Assembly: GCA_019416455.1 (NCBI GenBank) | Contig: DXXG01000010.1 | Span: 1-64,000 of the forward strand | DNA length: 64,000 nt | Source: Clostridiales bacterium | GTDB lineage: Bacteria > Bacillota > Clostridia > Oscillospirales > Acutalibacteraceae | Direction of reading: 5' to 3' | Part shown: positions 17,959-27,427 of the stretch, piece after piece | Layout of the letters: each line of letters opens with the position of its first letter | Position numbering within the stretch: position 1 is the stretch's first letter | Translations under genes and position numbers: made by a program | Notes under the pieces: model-generated | Seen by the model: only the letters and a program-made list of their open reading frames with translations | Database searches by the model: none | What the model was told of the DNA's origin: nothing

Positions 17959-17986
17959 CAGCCGTTCCGGTCGGGACGGCTGTTTT
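17959..17986 (+). terminator. Intrinsic terminator in the Tad-operon leader
   Basis: CAGCCGTTCC-ggtc-GGGACGGCTG followed by TTTTCATTT, about 25 bp after the -10 and before the first gene. Same arrangement as copy A. Confidence 0.65.
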
Positions 17987-18001
17987 CATTTGTAAGTAAA
18001 G

Positions 18002-18469
18002 GTGGTGGTTCACATTCATACTTTCCTGCAAAAAGTCCGCAGGACATTGAAGAGCGAACGGGGCGAGGCCAACTATTTCTCTACGGTGGTGTTCATCTTT
18101 ATCGCCGTCATCCTGCTGGCCTTTATCATCGACCTGTTCGGCATCATCTCCACAAAACAGGAGTTAGACCATGCGGCAGATCAGATGGTCAAGCAGATCC
18201 AGCTGTCCGGCGGCATCAACAGCGAGACCGACTCGCTCTTTGACTTCCTGTGCTCGGAGATCGAGGGTGCGGAGAATATCACATACTCCATCGACGCCAC
18301 ATACAAGACGCCTACGCCGTCCGGGATGTCCCGGGCCATCCAGCTGGGGACGCCCTTCTACATCACCATTGAGGGCGAGGCCAAGCTGGGCGGCTTCTGG
18401 AACCTGGATCTGGTCAACATCACGGTGGTTGCCCGCGGCTCCGGCGTCAGCGAGCACTACTGGAAGTGA
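18002..18469 (+). CDS. TadE-like pseudopilin (DUF4320 type)
   Basis: 155 residues with a short basic N-terminus, the motif SERGEANYF, and one long hydrophobic helix (about 27-50), then an extracellular domain. This resembles TadE/DUF4320 pseudopilins, where the prepilin peptidase cuts after Gly in RGE-type motifs. Start is one of two adjacent GTG codons (18002/18005) close behind AAAGG. The first gene of the Tad operon; the product is probably processed by the peptidase encoded at 21383. Confidence 0.65.
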   Translation: MVVHIHTFLQKVRRTLKSERGEANYFSTVVFIFIAVILLAFIIDLFGIISTKQELDHAADQMVKQIQLSGGINSETDSLFDFLCSEIEGAENITYSIDATYKTPTPSGMSRAIQLGTPFYITIEGEAKLGGFWNLDLVNITVVARGSGVSEHYWK

Positions 18470-18477
18470 GGTGGCCT

Positions 18478-18978
18478 ATGAAGCGTTTTCTTTCACGGCT
18501 GCGCCGGCCGCTTTGCAACGAGCGGGGCGAGATCACTTTCTTTGCCTGCTTTTTTGTAGTCGGGGTCGTCATGCTCATCTCTTTCCTGCTCCTGTACGCC
18601 TCGGTGCGGATCACCTGCATCAACATCCGCAACGGCGCCAAAATGGAGCTGAACAACCTGAGCGCCACCATCTATGCGGACACCTACCGCTCCCAGCGAG
18701 AAACCAACTTCGAGGAATACCTGCGCACCCTCTATTCCAGCAATGACTATACGGAAATGCTGGAGGCCACTGTCGCCGGCGGCCTGGCGGAGAAGATCCC
18801 GCTTTCCACCGAGGACTATGAGGTATCCGACATCAGCCTGGAGTTCAATGTGGTGGGCGACCGGGTGGAATATATTTTCTATTGTGATGTGGAGTTCTAT
18901 GTACGCATGTTCGGACACAATTACCCTACCATCACCCAGCGGGTGGAGCTGACCGGCTACCACAACACCAAATTTTAG
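18478..18978 (+). CDS. Second TadE-like pseudopilin
   Basis: 166 residues from ATG 18478, 4 bp after GAGGTGG. It repeats the layout of its neighbour: basic head, NERGEITFF cleavage-like motif (about 14-22), hydrophobic helix (22-43), then a soluble domain. The two adjacent pseudopilins likely form minor components of one pilus. No family-level name assigned with certainty. Confidence 0.65.
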   Translation: MKRFLSRLRRPLCNERGEITFFACFFVVGVVMLISFLLLYASVRITCINIRNGAKMELNNLSATIYADTYRSQRETNFEEYLRTLYSSNDYTEMLEATVAGGLAEKIPLSTEDYEVSDISLEFNVVGDRVEYIFYCDVEFYVRMFGHNYPTITQRVELTGYHNTKF

Positions 18979-19051
18979 CGGCGCTGTTGAAATTCCAGTC
19001 AGCTCCGCAGTATAGGCTTTATATAACAGCAAAAAAGGAGTGTGCATACAC

Positions 19052-19627
19052 ATGAAGAAGTTTTTCCAATCCAAAGGCTTTATTGTTTCGGCCCTGGCTG
19101 TCCTCTGCGTCGCCATCCTGGGCGTCTGCTGGTTCGTGAGCCGGGACCGCACGGATGAATTCCGTCCGGATGAATCTCCTCCCAGCAGTACCAGCAGCGA
19201 CTGGTCGGATGGCGGTGTGCAGTCTGGAGACGAAGGCGGGGGCGCAGATGCCTATGCGCCCGGCCAGTCTTCCAGCGCCGAAGAGGAATATCCCAAGGTG
19301 ACCTCAGAATCTGAGGGCGAGGTTGAAATCGACTTTACCAATACGGAGAAGCCGGAAGAAACGCCTCCCCCTGTGCCGGAAGGCAAGACGGAGATCGAAG
19401 ACCCCGGTGAAGAGCATGAGGTCAATCCCGACCTGGCAGTACCGGAAGTCACTGCTCCTCCCGCAGAGGAATCCACTTCCAGCAATGAGCCGGCCCCCGG
19501 CTCCAGCAATGGCAGCGGCGCTGTCTATGATCCGGTATTTGGCTGGGTAGTCCCCGGCGATGTGCAGCAGTCCACCGGCGACAGCGACGGTGACCTGAAC
19601 AAGCAGGTCGGCAACATGGGCGGCTGA
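19052..19627 (+). CDS. DUF6550-like membrane-anchored, Glu/Pro/Ser-rich protein
   Basis: 191 residues from ATG 19052. One N-terminal membrane helix (about 10-30, signal-anchor) is followed by a long acidic Ser/Pro/Glu region without predicted fold. The C-terminal motif AVYDPVFGWVVPGD resembles the end of DUF6550 proteins found in such operons. Low complexity suggests a wall-spanning stalk. In-frame GTG 19040 is rejected because it leaves no room after the ribosome site. Confidence 0.5.
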   Translation: MKKFFQSKGFIVSALAVLCVAILGVCWFVSRDRTDEFRPDESPPSSTSSDWSDGGVQSGDEGGGADAYAPGQSSSAEEEYPKVTSESEGEVEIDFTNTEKPEETPPPVPEGKTEIEDPGEEHEVNPDLAVPEVTAPPAEESTSSNEPAPGSSNGSGAVYDPVFGWVVPGDVQQSTGDSDGDLNKQVGNMGG

Positions 19628-19707
19628 CAACCTACAACTGAATATGGACCTGAAAGGCCGTCACTGGATTGTGGCGGCCTTCTTATTTTCAAAAAGAACG
19701 GAGCGTG

Positions 19708-21408
19708 ATGTATTTGAAACGACTTCTCGCCCTCTTATGCAGCCTCGCCCTGGTGTTCTGCCTCGTTCCCTCCACAGCATTTGCGTCGGGAGGCAACGGG
19801 AACATTGACGGTGGCGGCGGCGGGATGGGGCAAGGCACATCCTCAAACTTCTGGAATCCCGGCAACGATGGCGTGCGCATCACGGTTGTGGATGCAGAAA
19901 GCGGCGCTGCCGTGTCCTCACCGCTGGACTTTTCCAACCGGACGCAGAAAAGCAGTATCCTCCACTTCGGAAAAGTCAACAAGCTGCAGTACCTGAGCGG
20001 CACCGGCCTCTCCCTCCAGTCCGGGGTGGCCTATTCCTGCATCAAGCCCGCGCAGTCCATGCCCACCATCGTCAGCAGCAAAGGCCAGAGCAATATTGAC
20101 GCCATCAAGCGGTACTTCTGCTCGGAGTACGCCTGCATGATGGTTGCCCAGGCTGCGGGTGTGGACTATGAGCGGATGATCGCCGGCGAATATAAGCTGC
20201 TGATCGAGCCCATCGCCTACTTTACCCACAACGGCCAGTACTACTGCATGACGGCCACTGAGGCCGGCCTTTACGATCAGATGTCCGGCGGCAACCTGCG
20301 CCGGACAATGACCTCGCTGACCCATAAGAACCTGCCGCTGTCCATGTTTCTGGAATTCAGTGACCTTGGTATTTCCGCCTGGACCGGCAACACCACCGGG
20401 ACGCAGAACAATTCCGACATCATCAATACACTGGGTGTCGGCATCGTCTGGTTTGACGAGGCCCCGCCCGAGGGCGAGATCGAGGCCCCTGATGTGGAGT
20501 ACCGGGTGGATACCGATGTCATTACCTCTGTCACCCTGCGGACGGATACCGACCTGACGCCGGATAATCCCGCTTCGGTGACCTTCCACATCCTCGGCAC
20601 CACCTACCGGGTCAACAATGTGGTGATCCCCGCTGGCGACAGCCAGGTAGTCTGGGTCAAGTGGCATACCCCCACCACACCGCAGACAGTCACCATCACG
20701 GTATCCGTCAGCGGCGCCTATACCGCCCAGGATACCTTTGTAGCGGAGATCGTGGACCTGAACGAACATATCCCGCCCGACCCGGTAGCCACAGACACCA
20801 ATCCCACCTATACTGTACCGTCCCTTCCCAATGAAACGCAGAAACTCACGGCCAACTGGGGCGTCTGGAGCTGCTATTGGGTGCCGGTATGGGTGTGGTG
20901 TGATCACGGAGAAGACGGCGGGCATTGGGTGGATGAAGGCTACTGGGAATATGAGTACACCGGCTATTCCGCCTCCATCAGCGGCGTTATGTCCCTGATG
21001 CCGGACGATATTGTGCCGACGGCCTCCGGAAAGTCCATGAAGAGCGGATACGGCGTCAAGCAGGATGTGACAGCCACGCTCTCCACTGACGCGCCCACCA
21101 GCCACATCACCCATCCGCAGACGGCCTTTTCCGTGTTCCCCGAATTCCAGTACGAGACTTACCTGCGCCTTCTGCAGCGGGTGTCCAGCGGCCGGAGCGC
21201 CAAATTCACCTTCCAGCCCAATGAGTTCTCTACTTACAGCCGGGAAGTGCATTTTACCCCCATCTGGTTCCCGGATGCGACGAACTACACCGTCTTCACC
21301 CAGGTCTGGGATACCTGGACGCCGGACGGGATGCTGAGTATCAACCTGAACGACTATGTTTCCATTGACGGGAGCCTCTATGATGACTGGTACACCAATC
21401 GAGAGTAA
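19708..21408 (+). CDS. Large secreted pilus-associated protein with CARDB-like domain
   Basis: 566 residues beginning with a signal peptide (cleavage after STAFA). A Gly-rich stretch follows at 27-45. Residues about 260-360 show a beta-sandwich CARDB-like pattern (VTLRTDTDLTPDNPASVTFH...VVIPAGDSQVVWVKW). A Trp/Tyr-rich segment lies near 385-420, with Cys and His/Asp residues that could bind metal. No transmembrane anchor at the C-terminus. Within the Tad operon it may be a tip adhesin or surface subunit that recognises recipient cells; that role is inference. No close family recognised. Confidence 0.55.
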   Translation: MYLKRLLALLCSLALVFCLVPSTAFASGGNGNIDGGGGGMGQGTSSNFWNPGNDGVRITVVDAESGAAVSSPLDFSNRTQKSSILHFGKVNKLQYLSGTGLSLQSGVAYSCIKPAQSMPTIVSSKGQSNIDAIKRYFCSEYACMMVAQAAGVDYERMIAGEYKLLIEPIAYFTHNGQYYCMTATEAGLYDQMSGGNLRRTMTSLTHKNLPLSMFLEFSDLGISAWTGNTTGTQNNSDIINTLGVGIVWFDEAPPEGEIEAPDVEYRVDTDVITSVTLRTDTDLTPDNPASVTFHILGTTYRVNNVVIPAGDSQVVWVKWHTPTTPQTVTITVSVSGAYTAQDTFVAEIVDLNEHIPPDPVATDTNPTYTVPSLPNETQKLTANWGVWSCYWVPVWVWCDHGEDGGHWVDEGYWEYEYTGYSASISGVMSLMPDDIVPTASGKSMKSGYGVKQDVTATLSTDAPTSHITHPQTAFSVFPEFQYETYLRLLQRVSSGRSAKFTFQPNEFSTYSREVHFTPIWFPDATNYTVFTQVWDTWTPDGMLSINLNDYVSIDGSLYDDWYTNRE

Positions 21409-21889
21409 TGTGTGGATGGCCTACCTGCTCACTGTTTTTCTGGTGGTGACGGGCTTTGCCGTCTATGACATCCTATACAGGCGGGTGCCCGACCGGGCGC
21501 TCGTCTTTTTTATCCCCCTGGCCGCACTGGCCCCGCTGATCCAGGTCTACTTCACTCTGGAGTATGGCCGGACGCCCATTTTTATCTGGCCCGTTGTGGC
21601 TGAGGCGCTGGTAGGTGCGCTGCTGGGCTTCTGCATCCCGCTGGCCGCTGCTATGGCGACCGGCGGCAGCGGTATGGGCGGCGGGGACATCAAATTCTGC
21701 GGGGTGCTGGGCCTGGTCTATGGTCCCTCCGGCATGGCGCTGGTATTCCTGGTGGCCGCCGGCTTTGCCATGCCGGTGGTGCTGCTGTTCCGGCGGCTCT
21801 TCCGGGACAAACAGCCCATTGCGATCCCGTTTTTACCTTTTCTGGCCTGCGGCTGCTCTGTGGCGACGCTGGCTGAACTATTTTTATGA
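21383..21889 (+). CDS. tadV: Prepilin peptidase (A24 family, TadV/CpaA-like)
   Basis: 168 residues with about five membrane helices. The catalytic aspartates of A24 peptidases are visible: FAVYDILYRRVPD near residue 25 and GGGDIKF near 105. This enzyme removes the leader of prepilins and pseudopilins at the cytoplasmic face of the membrane. Start ATG 21383 sits 8 bp after GGGAG and overlaps the end of the preceding gene by 26 bp. It lacks the N-terminal methylase domain, as usual for Tad systems. Confidence 0.85.
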   Translation: MTGTPIESNVWMAYLLTVFLVVTGFAVYDILYRRVPDRALVFFIPLAALAPLIQVYFTLEYGRTPIFIWPVVAEALVGALLGFCIPLAAAMATGGSGMGGGDIKFCGVLGLVYGPSGMALVFLVAAGFAMPVVLLFRRLFRDKQPIAIPFLPFLACGCSVATLAELFL

Positions 21890-21903
21890 CAGGAGAGATG
21901 CTT

Positions 21904-22773
21904 ATGAAACTCAATAACCGATTCATCTTCGGCATTCTGTCCCTGGTTCTGGCGGCGGTCATCGCATTTGTGGCACTGCCCACCATTGCCCGGCAGACCA
22001 ACGGCAAGACGGAGATCGTCCGCATCACCCAGCCGGTGCTGAAAGGCGAAAAGATCACCAGCGACAATGCCGAAGTCGTAGAAGTGGGCGGATACAACCT
22101 CCCGTCCAATGTGGCCCACAGCATGGAGGATGTGGAGGGCCTGTATGTAACAGCCGACCTGGCCGCAGGCGACTACATCCTCACCAGCAAGGTCAGCACC
22201 GTCCCTGTTTCCTCGGATGTGGCGCTCAACGATATTCCCTCCGGCAAGGTCGCCATCTCGTTGACTGTAAAAACGCTGGCCTCCGGTCTGTCGGATAAGC
22301 TGCAGCCTAACGACATCATCCGCATCTATCACTTCCTGGAGACGGCGGAAGAGGTGCCGGAGCTGCGCTTTGTCAAGGTGCTGTCGGTCACCGACTCTGA
22401 CGGTATCAATGTGGACAACACCAAGGAGCCCACCGAGGACGAAGAGCCGCAGCAGTCTGCCACCATCACTGTGCTGGCAAGCCCGGAGCAGGCCCGAATC
22501 ATTACCGAGATGGAAAATGACGGCGTGGCCCATGTGGCGCTGATTTCCCGCAACAACGATCAACTGGCCGAGGAACTGCTGGCTGAGCAGGACAGGACGC
22601 TTCAGGAGATCTACTTCCCCGAAACACTGGTTGAGGAAAATACAGAAGGCCAGGATGGCGGAGAAGCTGCTGAAAGCGCCGCAGATGGCGAGTCCACAGG
22701 CGAAGCGGGCACCGAAAATACGGAAGGCAGCGCCGAGACGGCCCCTGCGGATGACGGGCAGGATGCTGCGTAA
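21904..22773 (+). CDS. cpaB: CpaB/RcpC-like SAF-domain pilus assembly protein
   Basis: 289 residues with an N-terminal membrane anchor (9-30) and a SAF/AFP-like beta-clip domain (about 40-110, ITQPVLKGEKITSDNAEVVEVG and YVTADLAAGDYIL). A RcpC-like domain follows (to about 225), with a Glu/Ala-rich tail. CpaB works with the secretin in diderms; monoderm Tad loci keep it without a secretin. AGGAGAG precedes ATG 21904. Confidence 0.8.
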   Translation: MKLNNRFIFGILSLVLAAVIAFVALPTIARQTNGKTEIVRITQPVLKGEKITSDNAEVVEVGGYNLPSNVAHSMEDVEGLYVTADLAAGDYILTSKVSTVPVSSDVALNDIPSGKVAISLTVKTLASGLSDKLQPNDIIRIYHFLETAEEVPELRFVKVLSVTDSDGINVDNTKEPTEDEEPQQSATITVLASPEQARIITEMENDGVAHVALISRNNDQLAEELLAEQDRTLQEIYFPETLVEENTEGQDGGEAAESAADGESTGEAGTENTEGSAETAPADDGQDAA

Positions 22774-22793
22774 CAGAAAGGAGGCCTGAACCT

Positions 22794-23597
22794 ATGGGAA
22801 AAGTCATTACCGTCTGGGGCAGCCCGGGGAGCGGGAAAAGTATGTTTTCCTGCATCCTGGCAAAAGCCCTGACCCGCGACAAGCGGAAAGCCATCATCAT
22901 CAACGCGGAGATCAGCGTCCCCATGCTCCCGGTCTGGCTGCCGGAGCAGATCATCCAGACCAACGCCTCGGTGGGGCAGGTCCTGAGCAGCGTAGAAATC
23001 GACACCTCTCTGGTGGCAAGCCATGTTACGGTGCTCAAAAGCTATCCCTTCATCGGCCTGATGGGCTATTCCGCCGGCGAAAATCCGCTGAGCTATCCGG
23101 AAGTCAAATATGCTATGGTACTCCAGCTGGTCAACGCTGCCGCAAAGCTGGTGGATTTCGTCATCCTGGACTGCAGTTCCAACATGACCAATGTGTTTAC
23201 CCCGGCGGCGATTGAGTCCGGCGATCTGGTCATCCGCCTGCTCACCCCCGACCTGAAGGGCGTCAACTACCTGAAAGCCCATCAGCCCCTGCTGGTGGAT
23301 GGCCGTTTCCACTATGACCGGCACATGACCTTCGCCGGCATGGCCCGCCCCTTCCACGCCCTGGATGAAATGGGCTATATCATCGGCGGCTTTGACGGCC
23401 TTCTGCCCTATGGCAAGGAGATCGACCGCTGCGCCACCGAGGGCGGGATGTTCCAGGCCATCAAATACTGCAATCCCAAGTACACCGCCTCGCTCAACAA
23501 GGTGCTGGACGCCTTGGAGCAGATGGAGCTGGCCGAGCAGGCGGCAGAGGATGCGGACGATGAGGACGAGTTCGAGGAGGATGACGCCGATGAATAA
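22794..23597 (+). CDS. tadZ: TadZ/CpaE-like P-loop ATPase
   Basis: 267 residues. Deviant Walker A GSPGSGKS at 9-16, then FVILDCSSNMTNVFTP around 123-138 in the ParA/MinD-like position. A Glu/Asp-rich tail ends the protein. TadZ proteins localise Tad pilus machinery to a cell site. The stop overlaps the next start by 8 bp. Family assignment is from motif and gene order; weak similarity to partition ATPases is expected. Confidence 0.75.
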   Translation: MGKVITVWGSPGSGKSMFSCILAKALTRDKRKAIIINAEISVPMLPVWLPEQIIQTNASVGQVLSSVEIDTSLVASHVTVLKSYPFIGLMGYSAGENPLSYPEVKYAMVLQLVNAAAKLVDFVILDCSSNMTNVFTPAAIESGDLVIRLLTPDLKGVNYLKAHQPLLVDGRFHYDRHMTFAGMARPFHALDEMGYIIGGFDGLLPYGKEIDRCATEGGMFQAIKYCNPKYTASLNKVLDALEQMELAEQAAEDADDEDEFEEDDADE

Positions 23598-24966
23598 TCT
23601 CAACGACATATTCTTCGCGCCGGCGGCCAACCAGGACCTGACCTATGACCAGGTGCTGGAGGATGTGCAGCGGTATTTCGCTGAAAATCACGCCTCCACC
23701 ATTGCCGAGGCCAGCGAGGGCAACGCCGAGCGGGCCACCACACTGCTCAAAGAGCTGATGGTGCAGTACATCGTCAAGCGGAAATACGCCATTGAGGGGC
23801 TGACCACCGAGGAACTGTGTGAAAAGCTCTACGAGGATATGGCCGGGTACTCCTTCCTCAAGAAATGGATCTACAAGCCCGGCATTGAGGAAGTCAACAT
23901 CAACGCCTACAACGACATCGAAGTGATCGAGGCCGGCGGGCGCAGCATCAAGATCCCGGACAAGTTTTCCTCCCCGCAGCACGCCATTGATGTGGTGCGC
24001 CGTATGCTCAACGCCTGCGGCATGGTCATTGACGACACCATGCCCAGTGTGGTGGGCTTTCTGGACAAAAACATCCGTATCTCTGTGGACAAGACGCCCA
24101 TTGTAGACCCGGATGTGGGGATCAATGCCTCCATCCGTATCGTCAACCAGCAGACAGTCTCCGAACAGAAGCTGCTGGATTCCGGCAGCGCCACCGCCGA
24201 GATGCTCCACTTCCTGATGGCCTGCATCCGGTATGGCGTCAGCGTATGTATCGCGGGCTCCACCGGCTCCGGCAAGACCACCATCATGGCATGGCTGCTC
24301 TCCAATGTACCCAACAACCAGCGCCTTATCACCATTGAGGAAGGCAGCCGCGAGTTTGATCTGGTCAAGCGGGATGAAAACGGAAATATCTTGAACTCCG
24401 TCATCCACCTGCTGACCCGGCCCAGCGAAAATCCGGCGCTGAACATCAACCAGGACTTCCTCTTGGAGCGGGTGCTGCGCAAGCACCCCAATGTCATCGG
24501 CGTCGGCGAGATGCGGTCCGCCGCAGAAAGCCTGTCGGCGGCCGAAAGCTCCCGCACCGGCCATACCGTCTGTACCACCATCCACTCCAACTCCTGCAAC
24601 AGCACTTACCGCAGGATGATGACCCTTGCCAAGCGCAAATACAGCATGGATGACGCCGTACTCATGGAGATCATGGTGGAGGCCTATCCCATCGTGGTGT
24701 TTACCAAGCAGCTGGAGGACCGTTCCCGTAAGATCATGGAGATTTTGGAGGGTGAGGACTACCGGGACGGGCAGCTCATTTCCCACACGCTCTACAAGTT
24801 TGAGGTAGAGGACAATGTGACCGATGAAAAGGGTGAGATCCATGTGGTAGGCCATCACAGGAAGGTGGGCCTGATCTCTGATACTTTGAAAAAACGGCTC
24901 CTTGACAACGGCATCTCCAATAAAGAGCTGGCGGAGTTCATGGACGCCCCGAAGGAGGTGGATTAA
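23590..24966 (+). CDS. tadA: TadA/CpaF secretion ATPase
   Basis: 458 residues. GSTGSGKT Walker A from residue 223, an Asp/His-box-like TIEEGSREF, a Walker B-like NVIGVGEMRSAAES around 300 and SSRTGHTVCTTIHSNS, all standard for the VirB11/TadA family. It powers assembly of Tad pili. ATG 23590 lies inside the end of tadZ, with GAGGAGGATG upstream. It is the strongest marker of this operon. Confidence 0.9.
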   Translation: MNNLNDIFFAPAANQDLTYDQVLEDVQRYFAENHASTIAEASEGNAERATTLLKELMVQYIVKRKYAIEGLTTEELCEKLYEDMAGYSFLKKWIYKPGIEEVNINAYNDIEVIEAGGRSIKIPDKFSSPQHAIDVVRRMLNACGMVIDDTMPSVVGFLDKNIRISVDKTPIVDPDVGINASIRIVNQQTVSEQKLLDSGSATAEMLHFLMACIRYGVSVCIAGSTGSGKTTIMAWLLSNVPNNQRLITIEEGSREFDLVKRDENGNILNSVIHLLTRPSENPALNINQDFLLERVLRKHPNVIGVGEMRSAAESLSAAESSRTGHTVCTTIHSNSCNSTYRRMMTLAKRKYSMDDAVLMEIMVEAYPIVVFTKQLEDRSRKIMEILEGEDYRDGQLISHTLYKFEVEDNVTDEKGEIHVVGHHRKVGLISDTLKKRLLDNGISNKELAEFMDAPKEVD

Positions 24967-24969
24967 AGG

Positions 24970-25902
24970 TTGCAGTGGATCTACATCATTTGCTTTGCGC
25001 TGATCAGCGCGGGCCTCCTGGCTCTGTTTGGCGTGCGGCCAGGTGATTTCATCGACGCCCTGTTCCGCTCCCGCCGCAAAGCGGCCACCCTCTCCGACGA
25101 ACTCAATGTCCTGATGGGCACACCCGCCAAGGGCTTCTTCAACCAGGACTATGAGCTGAAGCAGATTTTAAAAGGCACCGGCCGCGCCGACCGCTATGAA
25201 GCGGTTAAACGGCTGTCGCTGATCCTGTTTGCGGTGGGCGCTGTGCTGGCGCTGCTCATCAACAATGTGTATATGGTGCCGATCCTGGGCATTGGCTTTT
25301 CACTGGCCCCCATCTGGTATCTGCGAAGCACAGCCGCCAGCTACAAGAAGCATCTGAATGAGGAGCTGGAGACCGCTATCTCCATCATCACCACCTCATA
25401 TCTCCGCACGGAGGACCTGATCCGGGCGGTCAAGGAAAACCTGCCCTACATCAATGAGCCGGTGAAGGCCAACTTCGAGGCATTTGTGTACGAGGCGGAA
25501 CTGATCAACGCCAACCTGACCAGCGCCATCAACTCGCTGAAGATGAAGGTCCCCAACCGGGTATTTCATGAGTGGTGCAACATCCTCATTCAGTGCCAGT
25601 CTGACCGCTCCATGAAAAACACGCTGCCCACCATTGCACAGAAGTTCAGTGATGTGCGTGTGGTGCAGTCTGAACTGGAGGCCATGATGCAGGGGCCGCG
25701 CCGTGAGGCCATCACGATGATGTTCCTGGTGATCGCCAATGTGCCGCTGCTTTACTTCCTCAATGAAGACTGGTTCCATACGCTCATCTTCACCACACCC
25801 GGTAAAATTGCCCTGGCGATCTGCGCGGCCATCATTCTCTTCGCCCTGACGCAGATCATGAAGCTGAGCAAGCCCATTGAATACGGAGGTGACGGCGCAT
25901 GA
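24970..25902 (+). CDS. tadB: TadB-like inner-membrane platform protein
   Basis: 310 residues with a type II secretion F-like domain (about 145-270) and membrane helices at the N-terminus (3-20), middle (85-120) and C-terminus (240-305). TTG start 24970 follows GGAGG by 10 bp. Partner of the downstream TadC-like protein in the platform complex. Confidence 0.85.
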   Translation: MQWIYIICFALISAGLLALFGVRPGDFIDALFRSRRKAATLSDELNVLMGTPAKGFFNQDYELKQILKGTGRADRYEAVKRLSLILFAVGAVLALLINNVYMVPILGIGFSLAPIWYLRSTAASYKKHLNEELETAISIITTSYLRTEDLIRAVKENLPYINEPVKANFEAFVYEAELINANLTSAINSLKMKVPNRVFHEWCNILIQCQSDRSMKNTLPTIAQKFSDVRVVQSELEAMMQGPRREAITMMFLVIANVPLLYFLNEDWFHTLIFTTPGKIALAICAAIILFALTQIMKLSKPIEYGGDGA

Positions 25903-26777
25903 CCCTTTTGGCACTTGTGGCGATCATCTTCTTTGGTTTTGCCACCTACAACCTGACCTGCGCCTTTGTGGATATTCCCACAAAGAAGACCTCCCGCATG
26001 ATGATGCTGGCCCGTAAGCAGCAGGGCGTAAAGGCCGAGAAACTGCTGGATGTCTACATCACTAAAATCGCCGGACTGATCGCCCCGTATCTGAAGCTGG
26101 ATAAGCTCAAGCGGAACAAGCTGCAGCGGGCGCTGGATATTGCCGGCCTGGAGCTGACGCCGGAGATCTACACGGCCCGGGCTTGGGTCACAGCAGGCGC
26201 TGTCGGTCTCTGCTCTGTCCTGATGGTGTTTCTGGTGCCGCTGATGGTTCCCGTGCTGATCGGGCTTGCGGTTGCGCTGTGGTTCTCAACCTATTACAGC
26301 GTCTTCGATTTTGTCAAGAAACGCCGTAAGCTCATTGAAAGCGAGATTCCCCGGTTCGCATTGACCATTGGACAGAACCTGGAGAACGACCGGGATGTGC
26401 TGAAGATCCTGACCTCTTACCGCCGGGTAGCGGGCAAGGATTTCGGCGCGGAACTGGACCAGACCATTGCCGATATGAAAACCGGCAACTATGAAAATGC
26501 ACTGATCCATTTTGAGACCCGCATTGGCAGCCCCATGCTGTCCGATGTAATCCGCGGCCTGATCGGCGTGCTGCGCGGCGATGACCAGCGGATGTACTTC
26601 AAGATGATCTGCTTTGACATGAGGCAGATCGAACAGAACAATTTGAAAAAAGAAGCAGCCAAGCGCCCCAAGAAGATCCAGCGTTACTCCATGATGATGC
26701 TCATTTGCATTATGATCATCTATCTGGTGGTCCTCTGCACCGAGGTCATGAGTTCCCTGGGCGCTTTCTTCGGCTGA
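25899..26777 (+). CDS. tadC: TadC-like inner-membrane platform protein
   Basis: 292 residues, overlapping tadB by ATGA. The type II secretion F pattern spans about 150-270, with helices near 3-20, 90-130 and 265-285. Basic cytoplasmic loops contain KRNKLQRAL. With TadB it forms the motor platform for the pilus. Confidence 0.85.
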   Translation: MTLLALVAIIFFGFATYNLTCAFVDIPTKKTSRMMMLARKQQGVKAEKLLDVYITKIAGLIAPYLKLDKLKRNKLQRALDIAGLELTPEIYTARAWVTAGAVGLCSVLMVFLVPLMVPVLIGLAVALWFSTYYSVFDFVKKRRKLIESEIPRFALTIGQNLENDRDVLKILTSYRRVAGKDFGAELDQTIADMKTGNYENALIHFETRIGSPMLSDVIRGLIGVLRGDDQRMYFKMICFDMRQIEQNNLKKEAAKRPKKIQRYSMMMLICIMIIYLVVLCTEVMSSLGAFFG

Positions 26778-26974
26778 CAGGTATCCGTCCACGCCTCTGG
26801 TGTGGGCTTTCCATATACCCGCTCCCACCCGGGGCGAATCTACGATGGAGGTGATGTTTTGTACCGCAGTGGATTCCCATAGCGGCCGCTATGCCGGCTG
26901 CCTTCCATCCATTTCCCCAGGTCCGGCCTGCTCCCAGGCCGGACCTGAACCTACCGTCTGAACAGGAGAAATCC

Positions 26975-27121
26975 ATGTCGAAGAAAAAGTATATTCCGCC
27001 TGACGGCGAAGATGGGCGGCGGCGCAGGTTCCGATGGCTTTTGCGCCAGAAGCCGAAAGCATATCCGGACAGGCCCCGCTCCAACAAAAACAGCCTGCTC
27101 AAGCCTATCCGCCGGTCCTGA
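26975..27121 (+). CDS. Small basic protein of unknown function
   Basis: 48 residues (MSKKKYIPPDGEDGRRRRF... rich in Arg/Lys) from ATG 26975, 5 bp after AGGAG. It lies between tadC and the small pilin gene and shares their direction. No recognised family. In the gap upstream (26778-26974) GGAGG at 26847 could start only a 7-codon peptide at TTG 26860. Confidence 0.45.
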   Translation: MSKKKYIPPDGEDGRRRRFRWLLRQKPKAYPDRPRSNKNSLLKPIRRS

Positions 27122-27172
27122 CCGGCCATAACCATACCAAAATCCAATATCACATTTACAGGAGGTATTTCC

Positions 27173-27403
27173 ATGAAGAAGTTTACCAGCTGCATCCGCA
27201 GCAAAGTGAACGGCCTCGCGCTTCGGGCCTGTATGGCGCTCTCCAACCAGCGCGGCGATTTCTACATCTCTGATGCGGTCAAAATCATCATCGCCGTTGT
27301 GCTGGGCGCCCTGCTGCTGGCGGCCCTGACCCTCATCTTCAACGATACGGTCATCCCCCGGATCACGCAGGAGATCGAGGGCCTGTTTGGCGCGGCCAAC
27401 TAA
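27173..27403 (+). CDS. Flp-like small pilin (DUF6133 type)
   Basis: 76 residues with a basic 30-residue leader, the cleavage-like motif NQRGDFY (around 30-36) and a hydrophobic helix (about 42-62), then a short tail. This is the layout of Flp-type major pilins and DUF6133 proteins. It shares the RGE/RGD processing motif with the pseudopilins at 18002 and 18478. AGGAGG precedes the ATG. Last gene of the operon, closed by a strong terminator. A good candidate for the main pilin. Confidence 0.65.
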   Translation: MKKFTSCIRSKVNGLALRACMALSNQRGDFYISDAVKIIIAVVLGALLLAALTLIFNDTVIPRITQEIEGLFGAAN

Positions 27404-27427
27404 GGGCTTGTTCGCTTAAATGCCGTC

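Noticed and set aside
19918..21252. 444-residue minus-strand frame
   Set aside because: Antisense shadow of the secreted pilus-associated protein; no domain, no ribosome site.
23494..24858. 454-residue minus-strand frame
   Set aside because: Antisense shadow of tadA, whose Walker motifs leave no doubt about the coding strand.
26854..26961. 35-codon ORF between tadC and the small basic gene
   Set aside because: Ribosome site only 2 bp from the ATG; composition is not protein-like.
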